Source of the DNA: Hemileia vastatrix | Lineage: Eukaryota; Basidiomycota; Pucciniomycetes; Pucciniales; Zaghouaniaceae | DNA length: 64,000 nt | NCBI GenBank assembly: GCA_030280995.1 | Contig: JASXTE010000001.1 | Coordinates: 12,557,001 to 12,621,000, forward strand | Direction: 5' to 3' | In this document: positions 55,401 to 64,000 of the stretch, in pieces | Layout: each line of letters starts with the position of its first letter | Position numbering within the stretch: position 1 is the stretch's first letter | Position numbers and translations under genes: made by a program | The notes under the pieces: generated by a model | Databases searched by the model: none | The model's input: the letters and a program-made list of their open reading frames with translations, nothing else | Told to the model about the DNA's origin: nothing

Positions 55401-57235
55401 TTTCTTTTCACCCCCAGGATCTCCATCACACCTCTACATTCTCCATTTTTCTTTACCTGCCTTGCCCACTTTGCCCCCCATACATCCTGCTTCTCACCAA
55501 CTTACACCCTGACACCCCCACTTTTCATAGTAAAAAGGTCTTCAGAAACACAATTTTTCATGGGGCCTCACATCTAATATCACCCCTCTAATTTTTTTCT
55601 CACTTGATCATTTACAGCCCCAAGTCACATGGAGGAAAGTGTTGTTGCAACACTTTTCTGCATGTGACCTCACTATTTCTATTGCACTTTCTTTTACCCT
55701 TTCACTAGTCACTTGGACCACCAGATCACATAGAAAATTTTTTTGTTTAAACACTTTTTTTCATGCAATTTGTGGATTAAAGGGAATAATTTAAAGAGTA
55801 TGGAGAAGAACAAGGTATTGTGTAGATGAAGGGGCTCATAGATAAAATTAATAATCTCAGAGGATGAGAGAAAACAGGATTTTGTGTATAAATCAATGTA
55901 AAAAAGGGCCTGTAGAGAAAGATACAACAAAAAAAGGAGACCTAGAAAGTTCAAGAGGCAAAAAAATGTATATTTAGAAGGGATTTAACATCCCAGTGAG
56001 TAACTCAGGTGGGGGAGGGGGGGCCCTTCAGGGGCAAAAGGGGGATTCAAAAGAGGAAAAAAATTGGAAAAATAGAATCTTTCAAGGGTATTGTAAATCT
56101 GATTTTCTCTTCCACAATTCAAAGTGAAAAATCAAATTTTGTGTCTCCCAATTTTCAATGTAGGCCAAGTAATTCAAAAATTTTAATTTTTTTTTAAATT
56201 ATGCTTTAATAATAAATCCTTTTCCTGGTTCATGTATGAAAAAAAAACTATAATTTAATCACACTTTAAATAATCTGACTCTAAATTTGAAAAATATGTT
56301 GGAACTCACTTTCTATTATTCAACACCTCACATTTCATTTTTTTCCACCCTCTAAAAATTTAAATAAATGGAGGTGATAAATTATCTCCAGGGAATTGAT
56401 AAACAAAACTAATTAATGTAACAATTTGGTTGGAGCAAACAAAATGTGATACATCAACCTCACCAAGAAGCCATACCTTATATTTTATGTATAATTAATA
56501 GCACAACTTCTATAAACTGATATCAATAATTGTCTGAGTAAATTCAAATTGGATCAAAAAAGAGAAAATTGGAAAAGAAGAATATAAATGTAGAAAAAAC
56601 TGGTGATTACCATCTCAAACCCTCCAAACCATGGGCAAAAAATGTAAATCATTTAAATTTTTACAATCAGATCCTCAAAATCACTTTTTACATTACTTTT
56701 ACACATGATATTGGTATGAAAATCATAGCTCATACTGAAATATAGTAAGTAAATAGAAATTTGAGATGAAGTAGAAAGATAAAAAGAAAAGTTCAAGGAT
56801 AAAAATAAAAGAAGAAAGTGTAAGAAGCTAATGGTATCCATTACCTTACCAACATCTCCTTTAAATATTCCATGAAATTTAAAGTATTCAATGTTTTTTG
56901 ATATTTTAGTTTTTAATTCTGTTATTTTTCTGAATAATTTGAAAAAAAAAAATTTAATTTTATAAGGGCTGAGTATGTTAATTTTTCTAATTTTAAAAAA
57001 TGATTAACTTATGTGGTTTTCTTTGAAAAAATAATATTTTAAGACACCTTTTTTTTTTTTTTTTTTGTAATTTGAAGTAGCTTTGATATAAAATCATTCA
57101 GAAAAAGTATAAATTTTTTGAAAAAAATACCTTTGAGGAAATCAAAGCTTTCTTTTTTTATCTGCCTTTGGACTAGCAGATGTAGCAAGAGTATAGTTGC
57201 AGAATAAAGTGGAATAAAATAAATAAAAATAAAAA
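52426..57235. other. Gene-poor AT-rich region
   Basis: I find no gene family signature on either strand. 53960-54460 holds overlapping open frames of 77 and 118 codons without recognisable domains. 55060-55700 is C-rich and 55740-56090 is G-rich, the same switch as in the fold-back elements, but I could not pair its ends. Poly-T at about 57050-57067. Confidence 0.45.
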
Positions 57236-57239
57236 TGCA

Positions 57240-58126
57240 ATGAGCAGAACTGTAGTTTTTTGCTTCTCAGCTACTCACTTTCAAAATAAATTCATATTGA
57301 ATTTTCAATATAGAATATACTTCATTTTTATAATAAAAAAAGAATGCAGTGATTTAATTGAGGATATTACTCAAAAGACAAAATACATGGAAAAATTAAA
57401 ATTTGATGAATCTAATTGGCAGATATGGCTTAAAAACTTGCACCTATTTTTAAACAGGGATGTAAATACCATTAAATACACTAATAATACCAATTCTATC
57501 CATGATTTTATTTCAACATTTGAGGATGAGATGAGCTGGAATATCCTCTACTATACACTTGATGAAAAACTTCAAGATTTCATTGATTTTGGCATTACAT
57601 GCTACAAGGCTTTTTCTAATCTCAGTTCTAAGTTTGACAAAGCATCTCACACTACATGCATGGCTCTTTTAAATGACCTTCTAAAAACTTAAGCACTACC
57701 TCTCACTACTTTAATTGACCATGGAAAAAAAGTTAAGTCTTTTTAGAGGCAGTTCAACACTAAGGTTTTGTTTTTGGTTTTGACAAAATGGCAGCAGTTT
57801 TCACCCAACTTCTAATACAATCATCAATGAATCACCTTTCCACTGAAGTAAATTGCCATTTTGAATTATGTAGAGACATCTCTCAAGCTTCTTTTTACAA
57901 AATGATGAATGCTATTCAAAATTTATTTTTTAATTCATTCATCTCTACTTCTTCCACTTCCCCTACCATTTCTACAGCTTTTAAAATGAAAACTGATCCT
58001 GATTCAGTTTCATCTTTGGCTTTCAAAATGGGACACATGGACAGTTACTTCCCTGGCAATACAAAAACTTATTACTCCTGTTTTTACTGCAAGTCCACTG
58101 AACATTACCAGAGAGCATGTCCCTAA
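57240..58126 (+). pseudogene. Copia-2 gag
   Basis: FDESNWQIWLKNLHLFLNRD (about 57400) is the start of a Copia Gag; SSKFDKASHTTCMALLNDLLKT ends the first open part (stop 57690). In another frame 57788-58126 carries CFYCKSTEHYQRAC, a C-x2-C-x4-H-x4-C zinc knuckle. Confidence 0.7.
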
Positions 58127-58389
58127 GATCCCAACACTAAAGGCTTTGATGTTGCAGTTTGGAATCAACATGATTCTTTTTCTCGTGATAATAATGAGGC
58201 CATAAACATCATTTGCAAATTTCTGAACAACAGAAAATGAAAATAGCCAACTCATAATTTCTCTAAACCCTTTTTAAACAAAATCAGTTATAAAGCACTA
58301 GATGTTCTCACTACCAATCTAAAATAGCTGAATTTTGGTACTGATATTTGGAAAGAAGAACAAGATGGTAAAGATAGTCAAGGTATTTT

Positions 58390-59963
58390 TGATATCAGGC
58401 CACACATCATGTCACTGGTGATTTACATCTTCTCTCTGACTTCAAAAGTTTGAAAACTCTTATTCCAGTCAAAACAGCAACTGATTCTAGTACTTCTTTC
58501 ATCACAGGTCATGGAAATGTTTTCATCAAAAGATGTGGAGGTGAATCAGTTACCATCAATGGTGTTTTTTATTATGAAAAAGCATAATCTACCATTATTT
58601 CTCTGTTTGATCTTTTAGATAATGGCATTTCTCTTTTATTTAATAAAAATCATGATTATATTATTTCAAGAAATGAAAAAAAAAATTATTTCTTGCTCTT
58701 AAATCTTCTTCTGGGTGAGAATGGATGGTTGATCTGGTTTATCCATGTGATCTAGAGACCAATGTTTTTGAAATGAATTATTTTAACTCTTTATCATCTG
58801 CTACCCTTCCTGCCCCTTTTATCCCCTCACCTCCTTCAAAAATTTCTTATCTCACAGAAGTTCCTGACTTAATTATGGATTGGCATCATCTTCTTGTCCA
58901 CAAGAGCACCAGAGTTCTACAAAGGAATTCCCAAGAAGGCCTTTGTACCAATGCACCATCTTATGTTCCTTCATGAAGATTACACTGTGATATTTTTGAA
59001 GTTTTAAAAATCAAAAGAAAAAATATGTACATGGCATCCAATTGTACACATGAGCTCATGGATCTAGTGGTTTCTGATTTAGTAAGGCCCATGATTGATA
59101 TCACAGATAATGGTGAAGTTTATGTGGAAACTTTCACAGAATCTTTTTCAAATTATGGAGAGATTTTTTTTTAAAGGAGAAGTCAGATTTTTTTGAGTCT
59201 TTTATTAATTTCACGAATAGGTTAGAAAACATCACCAACCACTGTCTCAAGATCCTCAGAACTGACAATGGAAAATAATACATGAACATGAAATTTTCTG
59301 AATACCACTCACAGCATGTAATCCTCCATGAACACTCCATGCCTTGTCATCATGAACAGAATGGTATGGCTGAATGTTTCAATGAAACTATTGATGAAAT
59401 TTCTAGGACTATCCTTCTTGCATCAAAAATTCTTCCCAAATTTTGGACTTTTGCTTATGGTTGGGCATCTTATATCCAAAATAGATTACCAAATGTGAAA
59501 GTTACTAACAGCACACCATATTAAATCATTTTCAAAAAGAAAGAAGACTTGTCACCTATCAAAGTTTTTGGTCAATGGGCATATGTACATATTTTAACTG
59601 AAAAGAGGACAAGAATAAAGGTCCAAGTGATGCATTTCAAGGGTATTGGTTTTATAGATGGTGGTAAAGGTTCAAGTTTTTGGCATCCAGAGTCTAATTC
59701 TTTCTTTCAGTTAGAAATGGCCAAATTCTTTTCTGAAGGAGAAGAGGAAAATACCTAAGCACTCACATTATCATATCTGTTTGAATCTCAATCTAAAGTT
59801 GATTTATCATTCATTTTGAATCAGCTGAAATTTGGTGATTTCACAGCAGAAGAAACTATTGCTGCTCAGAATTTTATGGCTGATTACATTAACAACAATG
59901 CTTATGAGCTTTCTAATTGCCTGCCTCAAACTTTTGAGCAGGAAATGAAACAGCCAGATGCCG
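58390..59963 (+). pseudogene. Copia-2 protease end, integrase and linker
   Basis: HHVTGDLHLLSDFKSLKTLIPV (about 58405) follows the protease active site, which is lost to a small deletion. WHHLLVHKSTRVL (about 58883) is the gag-pre-integrase zinc region. Integrase core: VVSDLV (about 59070), RTDNGK (about 59260), CHHEQNGMAECFNETI (about 59348). The tail includes VFGQWAYVHI and continues to the RT linker at the LTR insertion. Several stops. Confidence 0.7.
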
Positions 59964-60837
59964 TGTGGTGGTCCAAAGATGGGTAGGCCTTTGGAGTGCG
60001 TATTTGGAAGTATCTGTTATGTAGGGTGTAGTTGGGTTTATGGTGTTTTTTATTGGTGTTTTGTTAGTTTTTAGATGGTTAGTTGTGTTTTTGTAGGCTT
60101 AAGCTAGGGTCATTTATTATGTCTCAGCTTAATGACTTTTATTTTCTCATCATTTTGGTATGTTTTATGTGTGATTAGCTTTTTTCTATGTGTAGTTACT
60201 GTTGTTGTGTTGTTTTAGAGGGTGATTTTGGGCATTCAAGGGCCTAAAAGCAGCTGCCTGCCCACCTGCACACATGGAAGCCTCTAGAGGCATTTTTATG
60301 CATGTAGAAAGGTGGGAGAGTTGTTTATGGCTGGGAAAAGGCCAGGGGGGCCTGTGTGTGAGATAGTTAAGCAAGTTAAAGGACATTCTAGTTTATCATC
60401 AACCATCTGGTATACCTGGAATCTCTGTGCTTCACTCTTTTGTGTGGTTTGGCATCTTTTGACTGGGTTGTGAAAATATTAGTTCTTACTTGACCTCAAC
60501 TCTTGTCACAGTTTTCTCTGGTATAGTCTTGCAAGCTATATCAATAATTATTGCTGTCTCTGGTGTGGCTTTGCAACCTAAATCAATTATCATTGCTTTC
60601 TCTGGTGTGGACATTGGTCTAAATTTCATTTCTTTGGTCTTTTAGTCTGTCTGGGGACTACTTTCTTGGCTGATCAAGAAGTCAAGTATGTAGAAAAGGG
60701 GTTTTAGCAAACAAGACTCAATTTAATTTAGCAGGTTGATTTTACTCTATTTTTCTAAAGGGACAGGGGATTTTCTCTCTGGTTTTTCTCCAACTCCCTT
60801 GGTCAAGGCCTATAGCTAGTACTATAAGATTGTCTAC
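59964..60837 (+). mobile_element. Solo LTR inserted in Copia-2
   Basis: Begins TGTGGTGGTCCAAAGATGGG and ends GATTGTCTACA. Flanks GCCGT (59960-59964) and GCGGT (60838-60842) look like a TSD with one change; removing the insert joins PDA and VEWKSACIQELDSM of Copia-2 in frame. The exact left base is ambiguous by one. Confidence 0.75.
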
Positions 60838-61080
60838 AGCGGTTGAATGGAAATCAGCTTGTATTCAAGAATTAGACAGCATGTCTAATATGAAGGTATG
60901 AGATATTGTACCTCTTCCTCCTGTAAAAACTATTACTGGGGCTAGATGGGTTTTTTCTCTCAAAGGAAATGAGTTTGGAAAGATAATCAAGCACAAAGCA
61001 TGCTATGTGGCTCAGGGTTACAAGCAAGTTGAAGGCATTGATTTTAATGATACTTTTTCATGCACCAAGAAGAGGAAAAT
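60838..61080 (+). pseudogene. Copia-2 reverse transcriptase, first part
   Basis: VEWKSACIQELDSMSNM, stop at 60900, DIVPLPPVKTITGARWVFSL, HKACYVAQGYKQVEGIDF, then homology ends near FSCTKKRK. Confidence 0.75.
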
Positions 61081-61320
61081 AAAAAGGCCAGCTTCTGGTG
61101 AATTAATTGAAAAAGATAAGTATTATTACCCTCATTTTTTGGGGTAGTAAGTGCTGATTGCTCTAATGTTGCAATCTTTCCTCAAGAAGAGATCACGGAT
61201 CAAAATAGGTCAGCTCACTTGAGAAAATTCAAGTGGATTCTCAATTATTTTTGAAATATCATTATGTGTTTTATTTTAATATATGCCTATTCTCTTTATC
61301 AAATTATTCAATAAAATTTA
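61081..61320. other. Junction between Copia-2 and Gypsy-C, unassigned
   Basis: No family signature. May be a deletion junction that removed the Copia-2 3' half and the Gypsy-C 5' end. Confidence 0.35.
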
Positions 61321-61423
61321 AAAATGGTTCAAAAGAAAAGATGGGATATATTATGTTGGATAAAAATTGGAAAGAGAATTCGGTTAATTATGGTGAAATT
61401 AATGGTGGATTATTTTATGGCCT

Positions 61424-63900
61424 CCAGCATGAGAATAAACTGAATAATAAGGGCCTCCAGCAAGAGGATAAATTGCAATTATCATATCAAAATCAACAAA
61501 AAAATCTTAGTATAATTAAATCACAAAAATGTAATATTTTTGATGATTCTATTTCTTTCCTCCAGCAAGAGGTTAAACTGCCAACTTTTTTTACTGGTTA
61601 TTTTGTGATGGAAGATAGAAAGGGAAATGGTGTTGGAAAATTATGTGTTAAATTATACAAAGAAAAAGGGGTGGTAGTGATAAAGATGAAAATTTTGAAA
61701 AAAAAAAGTATGTTTCAACTTACTCTATTTCTGATTCTGGTTCTGAAGATGAAGAAAATTATTATGACAAATTATATAATGGAAAAACTATAATGGATCA
61801 AGTATCTCAAGTAAAAGTGGATGTTGAGGGGTAAAAAAATAAAAAGGTAGCAAATAAAATTAGGCCAATTAACAAACCTTTTCCAGCTGAATTGAATCTG
61901 CCTTTGAGAAGACCAAAATTATCCAGAGATTCATATGACTGTCCTTTAGTCAAGAATCTGCCTGAATTTTCTGAAACTTCCAGAATCACTGTCAATAGAT
62001 TATAGGTTATTTATTTTGGACCTGAAGTCTGGCTTTCAGATGAAGAAAAAAGGTTGTTGTTTAATTTAATGGTAAAGAGGAAGAAGGCCATTGCATTTTA
62101 AGAAGAGGAGAGAGGTGTGCTAAAGCATTCTTATGGGGAGCCATACAAGATTCTAGTTGTTTGCCATAAACCATGGCAACAGAAAACAATTCCAATACCT
62201 GCCACTTTAAAGAAGATTTTATTGAAGTCATTAGAGAAAGAGTTTGAACTAGATTATATGAAAAATCATCATCAAGTTATTCAAGTCCAGTATTCTGTAT
62301 TAAAAAACCTAATGAAAATCTTAGGTTAGTTCATGATTTAAGGTAACTAAGTAGGAATACAATAAAAGATGCAGGAATACCACCTAGTGTGGAAGAGTTT
62401 GTAGAAATGTTTCCAGGGAGAGTGTGTTATGGTTTAGGAGCAATAATGGAGGATATGATGAAAGAGAGTTTCATCCGGACTCAAGACCACTTACAACTTT
62501 TGATACACCACTTGTACAATTACAACTAACAAGATTACCTCAAGGAGCAACAAATTCAGTTTCTGTTTATCAAGCTCAGATGGCATGGATTCTACAGGAA
62601 AAAATTCCCCAATATGCTGGTATATTTATTCATGATGGTAGAATAAAAGGACCTTCAACAAACTATGGTACTGAAGTATTGAAGGAGATTCCAGGAATAC
62701 AAAAATTTATCTGGGAATATGCTGTAATTCTAGAGAGTATTTTGTTTAGTATAGAAGAGGCTGGTTTAGTGATTTCAGGTTCCAAATTTTCTTTTTGTGT
62801 ACCAGCTTTGGAAATCTTAGGTCATGTTATATGTAGAGAGGGTAAAATTATGTCAAAGAAGAAAGTAAATAAAATTCAGCCCTGGCCAAGCCCCAAGAAT
62901 ACAACTGAATTCAAAGGGCTTTAGGTGTATCACTATGCAATATAGGGGGTGGACTTGCTAGAAAGTCCCAAACCTAAACTCAGACTGAACTCAGATGGAA
63001 CTCAGACTGAACTCATACTGAACTCATATTGAACTCTACTTGAAGACCCACCTAAAACTGTTCTTCTGAGTGGTGTTCATCCCTGATTGTATGGTTCCTT
63101 TTTCAATAGCTCAATGTGTGTTCAATCTGTGGTGAATTTTAGTCCAAGGTTGCGGACTTGCTAACAAGTCCGCCCCCCATATTGCGTGATGTATGTGTTT
63201 ATGTTAGAATGTTTCTCAAAGACTTTTCTTCATTGGCTGCTCCTTTAAGACGGTTGACTAGGAAGAATGGTGACTGGTAGTGGGATGAAGAGTGTGAAGA
63301 GGCATTTATTAGGTTAAAAAAGGTAGTTGGGGAAGATATTATCTTGCATAAGTTAGATTATGGGAAAGATGCAGGCAAGATTTATTTAGCAGTGGATTCA
63401 GGTCAAATTGCTGCTGGGGCAGTTCTGTCTCAAATGGATAAAGCTGGTTATATAAGACTTGTTGGGTATGAGTCTGTGGTTTTTAATGAGGTTGAATCAT
63501 TGGAAGTTTGTGGTGTGGCTAAAATCTTAAAGAGATTTCAAAATTTTTTATGGTGACAACAGTTCCGATTTCAAGTTGTTGCAAAATCTTTGATTCAAAT
63601 GATCAATTCCGCTTGTTTACCAAATGTGCCCATGACTATTTGTGTAGCTTTTATTCAGCATTTTTCTTTATATTTAGCTCACAAGCCTGGAAAGACGTTT
63701 ACTATGCCTGATGACTTATCAAGAAGACCACTTACTGAAGAGAATTCTGACTCAGAGGAATTCGATGAAGATATACCTTTGATCAAATCCATTATAAAAG
63801 GTGCTGAAGAATTTCCTTACCTCCCCCATGAGGTTAAACTGGCAGGATTAATATCTGTGGATAGAGATGATGATTACCTCCACCAAGAGGATAAACACAA
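61424..63900 (+). repeat. Dispersed ~20-bp CCTC-N6-GAGG motif, five copies
   Basis: CCTCCAGCAAGAGGATAAA-type words at about 61424 (degenerate), 61454, 61559, 63822 and 63878. Each is a small palindrome, CCTC-N6-GAGG, followed by ATAAA or TTAAACTG. All fall in one reading direction and encode LQHENKL, LQQEDKL, LQQEVKL, LPHEVKL and LHQEDKH. Confidence 0.5.
62931..63189. mobile_element. 259-bp MITE inside Gypsy-C RT
   Basis: TSD TGTAT at 62926-62930 and 63190-63194. Imperfect TIRs: GCAATATAGGGGGTGGACTT at the left, and the reverse complement of the right end reads GCAATATGGGGGGCGGACTT. Removing it restores coding text. Contains a short tandem of GAACTCAGACT-like words at about 62985-63040. Confidence 0.75.
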
Positions 63901-64000
63901 AAATAATAATAATTGGTAAATTATTTGCTTAGGGAGTTTGATGATGGTGTAGATATATTTGGTAAAAAAGAGGTTGGAGATGTTGTGTATATGGATGAGG

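Larger units (their letters stand above)
57240..61080 (+). mobile_element. Copia-2: decayed Ty1/Copia element
   Basis: Gag, zinc knuckle, protease end, gag-pre-integrase, integrase core and the beginning of RT follow in Copia order. LTRs not found. Interrupted by an 874-bp LTR (59964-60837). RT stops after about 60 residues at 61080, so the 3' end is missing or replaced. Confidence 0.75.
61321..64000 (+). pseudogene. Gypsy-C: decayed Ty3/Gypsy pol, runs off the window
   Basis: A third Gypsy lineage, of the type common in basidiomycetes with a long pre-RT region. 62010-62110: FGPEVWLSDEEKRLLFNLM. 62117-62329: GEPYKILVVCHKPWQQKTIPIPATLKKILLKSLEKEFE. Then RT in shifting frames (IKDAGIPPSVEEFVEMFPGRVCY; LTRLPQGATNSVSVYQ; IFIHDGRIKGPS, where the usual DD reads HD; LEILGHVICREGKIMSKKKVNKIQPW). 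A MITE (62931-63189) splits RT from the connection region (VRMFLKDFSSLAAPLRRLTRKN). RNase H: LAVDSGQIAAGAVLSQMD. 63700 on: MPDDLSRRPL, the usual end of RNase H, then a pre-integrase linker. Confidence 0.75.

Overview
The window is eukaryotic, AT-rich and almost entirely made of transposable elements, many nested in one another. Several things point to a basidiomycete fungus, most likely a rust (Pucciniales) with a repeat-inflated genome: the short GT-AG introns (55-76 bp), a fungal auxin-efflux-carrier-type membrane protein gene at the left edge, chromodomain Ty3/Gypsy elements, a PIF/Harbinger-type transposase and a remnant resembling the fungal TET-like oxygenases. The species assignment is inference. 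The only non-mobile gene I can support is the 3' part of the carrier gene (1-1700). No rRNA, tRNA or CRISPR array was recognised.

Layout. 1-1700: carrier gene. About 2537-16614: an old terminal-inverted-repeat (TIR) DNA element split by a full-length Ty3/Gypsy chromovirus, Gypsy-1 (4032-15966, TSD GAAGA). Gypsy-1 is itself interrupted in pol by a 3.5-kb PIF/Harbinger-like transposon (7485-10970, TSD AAT) that holds a transposase remnant and a convergent TET/JBP-like dioxygenase remnant. 17445-20722: a Ty1/Copia element with two 300-bp LTRs and no integrase (TSD ATAAT). 22452-31698: Gypsy-2, minus strand (TSD TAATT), carrying a solo LTR (29987-30761, TSD GAGTG) in its gag. About 32054-46380: a diverged, broken second Gypsy lineage (Gypsy-B) interrupted by Gypsy-3 (33167-41557, plus strand, TSD CTCTG). 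47539-49783 and about 50826-52425: non-autonomous fold-back DNA elements with tandem repeats. 52426-57200: no recognisable gene. 57240-61080: a decayed Copia element with an LTR insertion. 61233-64000: a third Gypsy lineage (Gypsy-C) containing a 259-bp MITE and running off the window.

Gypsy-1, -2 and -3 are one family and are the most informative part. All three share (i) a TATA box whose predicted transcript start, 36 nt downstream, is complementary to the 14 nt next to the 5' LTR, as in tRNA-independent self-priming of the Tf1/sushi group; (ii) a textbook -1 frameshift signal at the gag/pol junction (A AAA AAC, immediate TAG stop, 5-nt spacer, 8-bp hairpin); (iii) a Pol of about 1216 residues ending in a chromodomain; and (iv) a two-exon gene on the opposite strand between pol and the 3' LTR, with its own TATA box, coding for an acidic protein of about 290 residues with a fungal Zn2Cys6-type cysteine pattern. 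The antisense gene is the best candidate for an undescribed system here. The DNA transposon that pairs a Harbinger transposase with a TET/JBP-like gene is the second. Many stop codons in the copies are CGA to TGA changes, pointing to CpG-directed decay.
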